Shown: one piece after another, positions 27,290 through 35,956 of the stretch
Numbering within the stretch: position 1 is the stretch's first letter
Layout of the letters: each line of letters opens with the position of its first letter
NCBI RefSeq assembly: GCF_008704555.1
Contig: NZ_CP023702.1
Coordinates: 7,300,001-7,364,000, forward strand
Origin: Streptomyces nitrosporeus
GTDB lineage: Bacteria; Actinomycetota; Actinomycetes; Streptomycetales; Streptomycetaceae
Reading direction: 5' to 3'
DNA: 64,000 bases
Notes under the pieces: model-generated
Database searches by the model: none
Seen by the model: only the letters and a program-made list of their open reading frames with translations
What the model was told of the DNA's origin: nothing
Program-made: the position numbers and the translations under genes

Positions 27290-29032
27290 CTAGAGCGCCG
27301 GGTGGGCGTTCTTCATGAGCTCCTGGAACTGGGCGGAGAACCACTTGCCCGAGACCGGGGCGTCGGGCAGCGCCCCGGACGGGTTGTTGTTGTTGCGTGC
27401 GTTACCGCCGTAGGTCGGGTCGCACATCCGGTCGAATCCCTTGCCCTCGTCGTTCGGGATCTCCTTGCTGGATCCGTCCGACTCCCCCGGGGGCTTCATC
27501 CAGACGTACGCGTCGATCCCGGCTTCGGGTGCGGCCTGCGGCCGTTCGCCGAGACCGGCTCCCGACTGGTTGCACCAGTTGCCCAGGTGGATACGGCGGT
27601 CGTAGCGCCCGCCGTCCACGTAGGTGTCGACGCTGGTGCCGGCACCCGGGCCGGACGGCCGGTTCGCGCCGCCCCAGCCGTTGCGCGAGGTGTCGATGAG
27701 CATGCCGATGTCGGACTTGAAGCCCACCGAGACCAGCTTGTTGCGGAACGCCTGGGCGAAGGACAGCTCGTCCGTGTAGCGGTTCCAGTCGACCCACTTG
27801 GACTGGCGCACGGAGGTCCCGTTCACGGAGTCGTTGATCGAGAAGTTCTCCTCCTTCAGCGCGCTGTAGTTGGCCGTGTTGGTGATGAAGCCGTGGACGT
27901 CGCTGACGGTCGCGCCCTCGGCGGTCGCGGCCTGGTGGAAGACGTCGGCGGAGGCGCCGAAGTTGTCGTCCCAGCCGATCCAGCCGTGGTGCCCGGCGTC
28001 GATGTAGTTGTAGACGTTGGGCGCGTCGCCCAGCTTGTTGAGCGCGTAGCCGACGCCCTTGACGTAGTTGCCGTTGGCCTTCATGACGTCGCAGTTGGGC
28101 GTCGCGGTGGGCCGGCTGCCGGCGTTGGTGACCAGGTTGGGCAGCGAGTCGATCTCCACCGTGGTGACGATGCGCAGATCCGCGTACTTCTCGTCGGAGA
28201 GGATCGCCGCGATCGGGTCGATGTACTCCGTCTTGTAGCGGCCGATCTCGGTCGGGCCGAGCTCACCGTTGGAGGCGAGAGCCGCGCAGTCACGTCCGGG
28301 CAGGTTGTAGATGACGAGCTGGACGACGAGCTCGCCGTCACCCTTCTGCTGCAGGGCCTCGTCGAGGTGGTCGCGCAGGCCCATGCCGCCGTTGGCGCCC
28401 TCGATCGCGGCGATGCGGTCCAGCCACACACCGGTCGGCTGGTCGGCGATGCGGTCGCCGCCCGGCTCGGCCGCGGCGTTCGCCGACCACTCCGGGTTGA
28501 CGTAGACCTTGGCGTTCGCGTACGGGTTGTCGACCTTCTCACCGGTCGGCGGGTCGGTCGGGTCCGGCGGGTCGGTGGGGCCGGGGGTGTCACCGTTACA
28601 GGTGACGCCGTTCAGCTTGAACGTCGCGGGCACGGTGCTGTTGCCGTTGCCGGTGGCGTTGAAGCCGAAGGTGGCGGATCCGCCGGTGGACAGGGAGGCG
28701 TTGTAGCCGGCGTCCTTGGCGGTGACGGCGGAGCCGCTCTGGGTGATGGTGGAGTTCCAGCCCTGGCTCACCTTCTCACCGTTGGCGAAGGCCCACTCCA
28801 GGGTCCAGCCGTTGACCGCGGCACCGTTGTTGGTGACGCTCACGGAGGCGGTCAGCCCGCCGTTCCACTGGTTCTGGATCTTGTAGTCGACGGTGCAGCC
28901 GGCCGCGGCTGCGGCGGAGGACCCGAAGGGCACCGCCGCGGCGGCGGAGCCCGCCGCGGCGGCGACGAGTGCGCCGGCGGCTATGAGTGCTGCTCTGGAC
29001 CTGCGCATGGTGGTACGGCTCGTGCGGCTCAT
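27290..29032 (-). CDS. Secreted GH6 cellobiohydrolase with N-terminal CBM2
   Basis: A 580-residue secreted cellulase. A signal peptide (about 1-41, ending SSAAAAAG) is followed by a CBM2 cellulose-binding domain (about 45-145, TVDYKIQNQWNGGLTASVSV, VNGWTLEW). A Pro/Thr/Asp linker (PGPTDPPDPTDPP) and the GH6 catalytic domain (about 170-580) come next. Catalytic region residues appear in YNLPGRDCAALASNGE and VEIDSLPNLVTN (Asp of the E-x-D-S-L motif), with WVDWNRYTDE and LIDTSRNGWGG further on. The size and loops fit an exo-acting cellobiohydrolase releasing cellobiose from chain ends. It diverges from the GH48 gene, a common exo/exo pair in cellulolytic Streptomyces, and is probably under CebR control. 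Confidence 0.95.
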   Translation of the reverse strand: MSRTSRTTMRRSRAALIAAGALVAAAAGSAAAAVPFGSSAAAAAGCTVDYKIQNQWNGGLTASVSVTNNGAAVNGWTLEWAFANGEKVSQGWNSTITQSGSAVTAKDAGYNASLSTGGSATFGFNATGNGNSTVPATFKLNGVTCNGDTPGPTDPPDPTDPPTGEKVDNPYANAKVYVNPEWSANAAAEPGGDRIADQPTGVWLDRIAAIEGANGGMGLRDHLDEALQQKGDGELVVQLVIYNLPGRDCAALASNGELGPTEIGRYKTEYIDPIAAILSDEKYADLRIVTTVEIDSLPNLVTNAGSRPTATPNCDVMKANGNYVKGVGYALNKLGDAPNVYNYIDAGHHGWIGWDDNFGASADVFHQAATAEGATVSDVHGFITNTANYSALKEENFSINDSVNGTSVRQSKWVDWNRYTDELSFAQAFRNKLVSVGFKSDIGMLIDTSRNGWGGANRPSGPGAGTSVDTYVDGGRYDRRIHLGNWCNQSGAGLGERPQAAPEAGIDAYVWMKPPGESDGSSKEIPNDEGKGFDRMCDPTYGGNARNNNNPSGALPDAPVSGKWFSAQFQELMKNAHPAL

Positions 29033-29465
29033 ACGAATTCCGTTTCCTCAACTGTCATGGGCGCGCTGTGGACGCGCACCCGTTTCCGTACGGGTGGGGA
29101 TACCGTCGTTCTCGCTGTCCGGGGACGGACCTGTGGAGCAGTCCCTGTGTTCCGGGACCGTTCCGGACAGGTAGGTCCGTGGGCGGGTGGGGACGCCGAA
29201 CTCGTCGGGGGACGAGGGGACTTCGGCGGAACCCGGGCCACGGAGGTCCGGCGGCGTTCATTCGCACGGACGTGGTGGGGGTGCCGGGCCGGCGGCGGCA
29301 CGACAGTGCCCGGGCGGCTGTCGCCGCTGTGCCGGCGGTTCCGGTTTCTCATGGTGACGGTCTGGCCCGCGTGGTGCGGGTCCGTGATGTGTCCAGGCCT
29401 GCGGGGACTCCTCTTCCGGGGATACGGACGGATGTGGGCGTGCCGGACCGTGTGAACGGCCGGGT

Positions 29466-29483
29466 CTGACCGGGCCCGGTCAG
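29466..29483. repeat. 18-bp perfect palindrome in the GH6 leader
   Basis: CTGACCGGGCCCGGTCAG is a perfect palindrome. It lies just inside the end of the possible 78-codon ORF described next. It could be a hairpin in the GH6 leader transcript or a protein site; nothing decides between these. Confidence 0.5.
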
Positions 29484-29716
29484 GGACCCGTGGTGCGGGC
29501 GTGCCGCCGTGCGCGGATACGCCGGACGAAGGTTCCACCGCCGCCCCCACCGCTCCGGGACACCGGACCGCCGGTGCGCGCCGCGGCGTCCCGCGGGTGC
29601 GTGGCGGAGGTGGAACCGGAAGCTGTCGCCCCGGGACCGCGAACGCCGGCGGCCGGGGCGGGCACTGCTCCGGGGAGCAGCTGGTGCAGGTGCGATACGT
29701 GCGGGGGATGTCGCAT
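29480..29716 (-). CDS. Possible 78-codon ORF in the GH6 leader
   Basis: I do not recognise this protein. It begins MRHPPHVSHLHQLLPGAVPA and becomes Gly/Arg-rich. The reason to list it is a strong ribosome binding site (TAAGGAG, 6 nt before the ATG) placed about 50 bp downstream of the CebR-like box at 29765, in the direction of the GH6 gene. It could be an upstream ORF of the GH6 transcript. The amino-acid composition is weak evidence for a real protein. Confidence 0.3.
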   Translation of the reverse strand: MRHPPHVSHLHQLLPGAVPAPAAGVRGPGATASGSTSATHPRDAAARTGGPVSRSGGGGGGTFVRRIRARRHARTTGP

Positions 29717-29764
29717 GAGCGACTCCTTACAGGTCCGGCGTGCCCCCTACGGCACGTCGTCCGG

Positions 29765-29778
29765 TGGAACCGCTCCCA
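29765..29778. promoter_or_regulatory. CebR-type operator, imperfect
   Basis: TGGAACCGCTCCCA matches 12 of 14 bases of the CebR operator TGGGAGCGCTCCCA. It lies upstream of the possible GH6 leader and could serve the GH6 transcript. CebR is the cellobiose-responsive LacI-family repressor of Streptomyces cellulase genes. Confidence 0.7.
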
Positions 29779-29802
29779 CTGGTGTGGCTTGACCGTAGAG
29801 CG

Positions 29803-29871
29803 TCAAGTCTCGTCGGTCAACACACCCGTTCCGAACTCTTGTTGTCGAAGATATTCGACTCTTCAAGTCTC
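29803..29871. repeat. 9-bp direct repeats 60 bp apart
   Basis: TCAAGTCTC occurs at 29803-29811 and again at 29863-29871. The second copy is followed by TTGACTCTC, giving CAAG-TCT-CTTG symmetry. The copies lie between the two CebR-type boxes and may be part of the divergent promoters. Confidence 0.5.
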
Positions 29872-29899
29872 TTGACTCTCTTTTTCCTCGTCCCCATCC

Positions 29900-29913
29900 T
29901 GGGAGCGCTCCCA
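29900..29913. promoter_or_regulatory. CebR operator, perfect
   Basis: TGGGAGCGCTCCCA is identical to the consensus 14-bp palindrome bound by CebR. It lies 68 bp upstream of the GH48 start codon, predicting repression of GH48 until cellobiose or cellotriose is present. Confidence 0.9.
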
Positions 29914-29980
29914 CTGGTTCAAGGCTTGTTATCAGCCCCCGCACACCCCCATGTCGCCGAGCCGCGAGGAGGTACCGCGC

Positions 29981-32932
29981 ATGCCATCAGGTAGCGCACG
30001 AAGAACCCGGTTACCGGGAAGACCCGGCAGAACCGGAGCCGGACGCAGACGGCTGTGGACAGCATTCGTGGCGGCGTTCGCCCTCCCCCTGGGGATGACC
30101 GCCGTAGCGGGTGCCCCGGCCCAGGCCGCCGCGTTGCAGTGCAGCGTCGACTACAAGACCAGTGACTGGGGTTCGGGATTCACCGCCGAGCTCTCGCTCA
30201 CCAACCGCGGCTCCGCCGCGATCAACGGCTGGACCGTGACGTACGACTACACGGGCAACCAGCAGCTCACCAACGGCTGGAGCGGCGTCTGGTCGCAGGC
30301 CGGCAAGACCGTCACCGTGAAGAACGCGGCCTGGAACGGCACCGTCGCAGCCGGTGCGGCCGTTTCGACGGGGGCTCAGTTCACCTACAGCGGTACCAAC
30401 GCCGCGCCGACCGGATTCGCCGTCAACGGCACCGTCTGCGCGGGGGCCCACCAGCCGCCGATCGCGGTCCTGACCTCTCCTAAAGCCGGTTCCGTCTTCA
30501 CGTCCGGCGATCCGGTGCCGCTGGCGGCGACCGCGGCGGCCGCCGACGGCGCCACGATCAGCAAGGTCGAGTTCTACGACGACACGACCCTGCTCGGCAC
30601 CGACACCACCTCCCCCTACACCTACCAGGCGACGGGACTGAAGGCCGGCAGCCACTCCGTGTACGCCAGGGCCTACGACAGCCTCGGCGCCTCCGCGGAG
30701 TCACCGCCCTCCGGCATCACCGTCGTCTCCGGTCCGGCGGTCGTCGCCACCCCGGCCCAGCTCGGCGTCCAGCAGGGCAAGACGGGGACGTTCGACGTGT
30801 CGCTGTCCACGGCGCCCTCCTCGAACGTCACCGTCACGGTCGCCCGGTCCGCCGGCAACACCGGACTGAGCGTCACCGGCGGGGCTAGCCTCACCTTCAC
30901 CCCCTCCAACTGGTCCACCGCCCAGAAGGTGACGATCGCCGCCGACGCCTCGGGCAGCGGCGCGGCGACGTTCACCGTGTCGGCCCCCGGCCACGGCAAG
31001 GCCGAGGTCGTCGTGACCCAGCTGGACGCGGCCAAGGAGTACGACGCCCGCTTCCTCGACCTGTACGGGAAGATCACCGACCCGGCGAACGGCTACTTCT
31101 CACCGGAGGGCATCCCCTACCACTCCGTGGAGACGCTGATCGTCGAGGCCCCCGACCACGGGCACGAGACGACGTCGGAGGCCTACAGCTACCTGATCTG
31201 GCTCCAGGCCATGTACGGGAAGCTCACCGGTGACTGGACCAGGTTCAACGGTGCGTGGGACACCATGGAGACGTACATGATCCCCACCCACGCCGATCAG
31301 CCCACCAACTCCGCCTACAACGCCTCGAAGCCGGCCACCTACGCGCCCGAGCACGACACCCCGAACGAGTACCCCGCGGTCCTCAACGGATCCGCGTCCT
31401 CCGGCGCCGACCCGATCGCGGCCGAGCTGAAGAGCGCCTACGGCACCGACGACGTCTACGGCATGCACTGGATTCAGGACGTCGACAACGTCTACGGATA
31501 CGGCAACACGCCCGGGAAGTGCTCGGCCGGTCCCACCGAGACCGGACCGTCCTACATCAACACCTTCCAGCGCGGCCCGCAGGAGTCGGTCTGGGAGACC
31601 GTCACCCACCCGACCTGCGACAACTTCAGCTACGGCGGCGACAACGGCTACCTCGACCTGTTCACCGGGGACGCCTCCTACGCCAAGCAGTGGAAGTTCA
31701 CCAACGCCCCCGACGCCGACGCGCGCGCCGTCCAGGCCGCGTACTGGGCGGACGTCTGGGCCGAGGAGCAGGGCAAGGAGGACGAGGTCGCCGAGACCGT
31801 CGGCAAGGCGGCGAAGATGGGCGACTACCTCCGCTACTCCATGTTCGACAAGTACTTCAAGAAGGTCGGCAACTGCGTCGGCCCGACCGCCTGCCCGGCG
31901 GGCACCGGCAAGGACAGCGCGCACTACCTGATGTCCTGGTACTACGCCTGGGGCGGAGCCACCGACACCTCGGCCGCCTGGTCGTGGAGGATCGGCTCCA
32001 GCCACGCCCACGGCGGATACCAGAACCCGATGGCGGCCTACGCCCTCAGCTCGGTCGCCGACCTCAAGCCCAAGTCGGCCACCGGACAGCAGGACTGGGC
32101 CAAGAGCCTGGACCGCCAGCTGGACTTCTACCAGTGGCTCCAGTCCGACGAAGGCGCCATCGCGGGCGGCGCGACCAACAGCTGGCAGGGCCGCTACGCC
32201 CAGCCGCCGGCCGGTACGCCGACCTTCTACGGCATGTACTACGACGAGAAGCCCGTCTACCACGACCCGCCGTCCAACCAGTGGTTCGGCTTCCAGGCGT
32301 GGTCCATGGAGCGCGTCGCGGAGTACTACCACGAGTCGGGCGACGCCCAGGCCAAGGCCGTACTGGACAAGTGGGTCGACTGGGCCCTGTCCGAGACGAC
32401 CGTCAACCCGGACGGCACCTACCTCATGCCGTCGACCCTCCGGTGGTCCGGGGCGCCGGACACCTGGAACGCGTCGTCCCCGGGCGACAACGCCGGACTC
32501 CATGTCACGGTCGCCGACTACACCAACGACGTCGGTGTCGCCGGCGCGTACGCCAGGACCCTGACGTACTACGCGGCCAAGTCCGGTGACGCGGAGGCCA
32601 AGGCCACGGCCGAGGCGCTGCTCGACGGTATGTGGGAGCACTACCAGGACGACTTCGGCATCGCGGTGCCCGAGACGCGCGCCGACTACAACCGGTTCGA
32701 CGACCCGGTGTATGTGCCCAACGGCTGGACGGGCGTCATGCCCAACGGCGACACCGTGGACAACGACTCGACGTTCCTGTCCATCCGCTCCTTCTACAAG
32801 GACGACCCGAACTGGCCCAAGGTGCAGGCATACCTGGACGGCGGCGCCGCCCCGGTCTTCACCTACCACCGGTTCTGGGCGCAGGCCGACATCGCACTGG
32901 CTCTGGGGGCGTACGGCGATCTCCTGGAGTGA
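29981..32932 (+). CDS. Secreted GH48 cellobiohydrolase with CBM2 and two beta-sandwich domains
   Basis: A 983-residue secreted processive cellulase that releases cellobiose from cellulose chain ends. A signal peptide with a long basic start ends at about residue 49 (PAQAAA). CBM2 follows (about 52-150, SVDYKTSDWGSGFTAELSL, INGWTVTYDY), then an Ig-like domain (about 160-245, VLTSPKAGSVFTSGDPVPL) and a Calx-beta/X-type domain (about 250-345). The GH48 catalytic domain fills about 350-980; the general acid is the Glu in HGHETTSEAYSYLIW. I chose the ATG at 29981 because GAGGAGG lies 8 nt upstream; an ATG ten codons earlier lacks one. A perfect CebR operator precedes it and a 15-bp hairpin follows. 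Confidence 0.95.
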   Translation: MPSGSARRTRLPGRPGRTGAGRRRLWTAFVAAFALPLGMTAVAGAPAQAAALQCSVDYKTSDWGSGFTAELSLTNRGSAAINGWTVTYDYTGNQQLTNGWSGVWSQAGKTVTVKNAAWNGTVAAGAAVSTGAQFTYSGTNAAPTGFAVNGTVCAGAHQPPIAVLTSPKAGSVFTSGDPVPLAATAAAADGATISKVEFYDDTTLLGTDTTSPYTYQATGLKAGSHSVYARAYDSLGASAESPPSGITVVSGPAVVATPAQLGVQQGKTGTFDVSLSTAPSSNVTVTVARSAGNTGLSVTGGASLTFTPSNWSTAQKVTIAADASGSGAATFTVSAPGHGKAEVVVTQLDAAKEYDARFLDLYGKITDPANGYFSPEGIPYHSVETLIVEAPDHGHETTSEAYSYLIWLQAMYGKLTGDWTRFNGAWDTMETYMIPTHADQPTNSAYNASKPATYAPEHDTPNEYPAVLNGSASSGADPIAAELKSAYGTDDVYGMHWIQDVDNVYGYGNTPGKCSAGPTETGPSYINTFQRGPQESVWETVTHPTCDNFSYGGDNGYLDLFTGDASYAKQWKFTNAPDADARAVQAAYWADVWAEEQGKEDEVAETVGKAAKMGDYLRYSMFDKYFKKVGNCVGPTACPAGTGKDSAHYLMSWYYAWGGATDTSAAWSWRIGSSHAHGGYQNPMAAYALSSVADLKPKSATGQQDWAKSLDRQLDFYQWLQSDEGAIAGGATNSWQGRYAQPPAGTPTFYGMYYDEKPVYHDPPSNQWFGFQAWSMERVAEYYHESGDAQAKAVLDKWVDWALSETTVNPDGTYLMPSTLRWSGAPDTWNASSPGDNAGLHVTVADYTNDVGVAGAYARTLTYYAAKSGDAEAKATAEALLDGMWEHYQDDFGIAVPETRADYNRFDDPVYVPNGWTGVMPNGDTVDNDSTFLSIRSFYKDDPNWPKVQAYLDGGAAPVFTYHRFWAQADIALALGAYGDLLE

Positions 32933-32948
32933 GTGAACCGTCCGCACC

Positions 32949-32982
32949 GCGGGTGCCCCGGCCCACCGGCCGGGGCACCCGC
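32949..32982. terminator. 15-bp perfect hairpin terminator after GH48
   Basis: GCGGGTGCCCCGGCC pairs exactly with GGCCGGGGCACCCGC around the loop CACC, 16 bp after the GH48 stop. It should isolate the GH48 transcript from the DinB gene. Confidence 0.85.
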
Positions 32983-33065
32983 TCGGCGTGCGGGCCCTGC
33001 CCCGGACCGCGGCCGTGACCGGAACGCCCCTCGCCCGGGACGGAGGGCACAGGCATGATCGGATC

Positions 33066-33581
33066 ATGACCTGGACAGCCCCTGACGTCACCCGCACCAC
33101 CGGCCCCCTCGCCGGCGGCGAACGCGAAATGCTCGCCGGATACCTCGCCTTCTACCGCGACTCCCTGCTGCTCAAGTGCGCGGGCCTGGACGGCCGGCAG
33201 CTCGCCGAAGCGACGGTCCCGCCCTCCAACCTCACCCTCCTCGGCCTCGTACGGCACATGGCCAAGGTCGAACGCTTCTGGTTCCGGCAGTCGTTCGCCG
33301 GCCTGGAGGTACCGCCGGTGTACGACCCCGCCCGGGGCAAGGACGCGGACTACGAGGATCTCGACCCCGGCCGGGCGGAGGAGGACTACACCCGCCTCGT
33401 CGAGGAGATGCGCCTCGCCGACCGGGCGGTGGCCGGTGCCGGTATGGACGACACGTTCCTGTGGCGGGGTGCGCTCTGCTCACTGCGCATGGTGCACATC
33501 CACATGATCGCCGAGTACGCGCGGCACGTCGGCCACGCCGATCTGCTCAGGGAACGCCTGGACGGTGTCACCGGGGCCTGA
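33066..33581 (+). CDS. DinB/DUF664-family protein (mycothiol-dependent enzyme fold)
   Basis: A 171-residue four-helix-bundle protein of the DinB/DUF664 superfamily. Members in actinomycetes are often metal-dependent mycothiol transferases. The three ligand regions are visible: LLGLVRHMAKVERFWF (His), a middle acidic helix, and SLRMVHIHMIAEYARHVGHA (His-x-x-x-His). The start ATG lies after a short GATCGGATC without a clear ribosome binding site. The reaction is unknown. A second, distinct DinB-type gene lies 2.3 kb downstream. Confidence 0.8.
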   Translation: MTWTAPDVTRTTGPLAGGEREMLAGYLAFYRDSLLLKCAGLDGRQLAEATVPPSNLTLLGLVRHMAKVERFWFRQSFAGLEVPPVYDPARGKDADYEDLDPGRAEEDYTRLVEEMRLADRAVAGAGMDDTFLWRGALCSLRMVHIHMIAEYARHVGHADLLRERLDGVTGA

Positions 33582-33689
33582 CCGCCCGGGACCGCACGCC
33601 GGGGAATCCCACGGCATGGCGCGAACACGCCGCGCACCCGAACGGCTGCCTTTTGTCGTCGGCCGAGTGCTCACGGCGATCGAGGGAAC

Positions 33690-34184
33690 CTCCGAACGAA
33701 CCGTATCCGTACCGTACATGCCGCCCTGGGTGTGACCGCGGGACTGGTGACCACTCCCGCCGCGAGCGCGGCACCCCCAGCAGGAGCACGGGCTTCTGAC
33801 GGCCGCCGCCGTCGGGCACGAGCCCGCACCGGAAAGTTCCTCGACGACGCCCGGCTGGGCCCGAGTGGCTGCCCAACCCGGCCGAGGCGCCCGTCGGCCC
33901 CCTGCTCAAGGGGTACGAGCGCACCGGCGAGCTGTCCCCTCGGCCTTCCTACGGAAGTACTGGGAAGGCGCCGAGGAGACCGGTACCTGGAAGTACCCGC
34001 CGAACGACCGCTTCGCCGAGGCCAACGGCGAGATCGACAAGGGGCCCGTCGAACTGCGCCGCGGCCGGCGCCTGGACCGTTCCGGCTCCGAGTACGGCGG
34101 CTACCTGGCGGCGTCTACGAGGTGTCCGCCCGGTACGGGAACGAGGACGCGGCCTGCCGCGCTCTGCTGCGCATGCTCCTGTGA
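33690..34184 (+). pseudogene. Degenerate secreted TNT-domain (NAD+ glycohydrolase toxin) gene
   Basis: Pieces of one protein appear in different frames. A signal-peptide-like stretch (HAALGVTAGLVTTPAASAAP) lies near 33717. PEWLPNPAEAPVGPLLKGYE followed by RTGELSP is read near 33866-33940. After a frame change come SAFLRKYWEGAEETGTWKYP, EIDKGPVELRRGRRLDRSGS and EYGGYLA, read to about 34110. These are conserved segments of TNT (tuberculosis necrotizing toxin) domains, including the Arg-Leu-Asp-Arg stretch. The C-terminal part with the remaining active site is missing; instead an unrelated tail (YEVSARYGNEDAACRALL) runs to a stop at 34184. At least two frameshifts and a deletion make it non-functional. 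The boundaries are approximate. Confidence 0.7.
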
Positions 34185-34325
34185 CCCGCCCGCCTGCTCA
34201 CCCGCCCCGGCTCCGGCCGGCCCTGTGGACCCCGGACTTGCCGGAACGGCAACTTCACTTGTCCCGGGCGGGCGGGCGCCGAATGATCGTCACGCAGCCG
34301 GACCGAGGAAACCCGAGGAGACCCC

Positions 34326-35333
34326 ATGCCGCAGCCCGCCGCCCCGCCGAGCCCTTCCGTGACCGTCCCCGGAGCGATCGAGCGGCTCGTGGACGTTCCC
34401 GGAGGCAGGATCCACCTGATCGAGCAGGGCACCGGCCCGCTCGTCCTCCTCGTCCACGGCTTCCCCGAGACCTCCTACTCCTGGAGGCACCAGCTCCCGG
34501 TACTGGCCGAGGCGGGATACCGTGCCGCCGCCGTCGATGTACGCGGCTACGGACGCTCGTTCGCGCCGGCTCCCGTGGAGGCGTACCGGATGACCGCCCT
34601 CGTCGCGGACAACGTCGCCGTCCTGCATGCCCTGGGGGAGCGGACGGCGACCGTCGTCGGGCACGACTGGGGGTCGTCCATCGCCGCGAACAGCGCGCTG
34701 CTGCGCCCCGACCTCTTCACCGCCGCCGCCTTCCTCAGCGTCCCCTACTCCCCGTGGAGCCCGGTGCGGCCCACCGACGGCTTCGCCCGCATCGGAGGGG
34801 ACGAGGAGTTCTACGTCAGCTACTTCCAGCAGCCGGGCAGGGCCGAGGCCGAGATCGAGCCCGATGTGCGGGGCTGGCTCGCCGGCTTCTACACCTCGCT
34901 CTCGGCCGGCACCATGCCGCCGCCGGACCAGGGCAGCCCCTTCTTCGTGCCGGCCGGGGCGCGGATGCGTGACCGGTTCGCCCGCGGACCTCTGCCGTCC
35001 TGGCTCACCGAAGCCGGACTCGACGTGTACAGCGCCGAGTTCGAACGGACCGGTCTGACCGGTGCGCTCAACCGCTACCGCAACGTCGACCGGGACTGGG
35101 AGGACCTGGCCGCCTGGAACGGGGCGGTCCTCACCCAGCCCTCCCTCTTCATCGGCGGCGCGCTCGACTCGTCCACCACCTGGCTGGCCGACGCCGTCGC
35201 CGCCTACCCCACGACCCTCCCGGGCCTGGTCTCCTCGCACATCCTGGAGGGGTGCGGACACTGGATCCAGCAGGAACGCGCCACGGAGGTCGGAGCCCTG
35301 CTGACCGAGTGGCTGCACACCGTGCACGCGTGA
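34326..35333 (+). CDS. Epoxide hydrolase-type alpha/beta hydrolase
   Basis: A 335-residue soluble enzyme that would open an epoxide to a diol. The oxyanion motif LLVHGFPETSYSWRHQLP contains the HGxP turn. The nucleophile elbow VVGHDWGSSIAANSA has Asp in place of Ser, which is the mark of epoxide hydrolases and haloalkane dehalogenases. ECG-type C-terminus EGCGHWIQQE carries the base His, and lid tyrosines (FYVSYFQQP, NRYRNVDRDW) fit the epoxide hydrolase group. The ATG at 34326 has GAGGAAACCCGAGGAG upstream. It lies between two DinB-family genes; whether they cooperate is unknown. Confidence 0.88.
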   Translation: MPQPAAPPSPSVTVPGAIERLVDVPGGRIHLIEQGTGPLVLLVHGFPETSYSWRHQLPVLAEAGYRAAAVDVRGYGRSFAPAPVEAYRMTALVADNVAVLHALGERTATVVGHDWGSSIAANSALLRPDLFTAAAFLSVPYSPWSPVRPTDGFARIGGDEEFYVSYFQQPGRAEAEIEPDVRGWLAGFYTSLSAGTMPPPDQGSPFFVPAGARMRDRFARGPLPSWLTEAGLDVYSAEFERTGLTGALNRYRNVDRDWEDLAAWNGAVLTQPSLFIGGALDSSTTWLADAVAAYPTTLPGLVSSHILEGCGHWIQQERATEVGALLTEWLHTVHA

Positions 35334-35404
35334 GGACGGCCCGGTCCGGGGCCGGGCGCGTGTCGGAGCAGGGGCCCCGTCCGCCCACCGGCCATGGTGG
35401 CCGT

Positions 35405-35914
35405 ATGAACAGCGCTGGGATTTTCGCCGACGCTTTCGGGCGCATTCGGGAAGCGGTGCACGAGACGGTCGAGGGCCTTCCGCCCGGTCTGCTCAACGCC
35501 CGCCCGGACGACGGGGCCAACTCCGTGGCCTGGCTGGTGTGGCACCTCACCCGGGTCCAGGACGACCACGTCTCGGACGCGGCCGGGACCGAGCAGATCT
35601 GGACCTCGCGCGGCTGGTCCTCCCGCTTCGCGCTGCCGCTCCCCGAGGACTCCACCGGCTACGGCCACACCGACGCGCAGGCCGGCTCCGTGCGGGTGGA
35701 GTCGGGCGACCTGCTGCTCGGTTACCACGACGCCGTCCACGAGCAGACCCTCGCCTTCGTCCACGGACTCGACGGCCGGGCCCTGGACCGTGTCGTGGAC
35801 GAGTCCTGGTCGCCGCCCGTGACCCTCGGGGTACGGCTGATCAGCGTGGTCTGCGACGACCTGCAGCACGTCGGCCAGGCGGCCTTCGTCCGGGGCGTGC
35901 TGAGCCGCCGTTGA
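35405..35914 (+). CDS. DinB-family mycothiol-dependent-enzyme-like protein
   Basis: A 169-residue four-helix-bundle DinB-type protein. Candidate metal ligands are His in VAWLVWHLTRVQDDHVSDAA and His in CDDLQHVGQAAFVRG. This H...H...H arrangement is usual for the mycothiol S-transferase (MST/DinB_2) group, so it may use mycothiol in detoxification; the substrate is unknown. I chose the ATG at 35405, since the preceding 51 codons of open frame have no homology-like character. It follows the epoxide hydrolase gene by 71 bp in the same direction and may be co-transcribed. Confidence 0.8.
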   Translation: MNSAGIFADAFGRIREAVHETVEGLPPGLLNARPDDGANSVAWLVWHLTRVQDDHVSDAAGTEQIWTSRGWSSRFALPLPEDSTGYGHTDAQAGSVRVESGDLLLGYHDAVHEQTLAFVHGLDGRALDRVVDESWSPPVTLGVRLISVVCDDLQHVGQAAFVRGVLSRR

Positions 35915-35956
35915 AGCGGGAGCGACCGCGCTGCGCTACGGCAAGCGCACATACGG

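Larger units (their letters stand above)
29033..29980. other. Divergent intergenic region between GH6 and GH48 genes
   Basis: A 948-bp spacer, long for this genome. It holds two CebR-type operators, a pair of 9-bp direct repeats 60 bp apart, an 18-bp palindrome and one possible small ORF, all listed separately. The CebR boxes are next to the GH48 gene and about 730 bp from the GH6 start, so the GH6 mRNA may have a long leader. Confidence 0.6.

Noticed and set aside
27206..29455. 749-codon open frame opposite the GH6 cellulase gene
   Set aside because: It is an antisense shadow; the minus strand carries a complete GH6 enzyme with signal peptide and CBM2.
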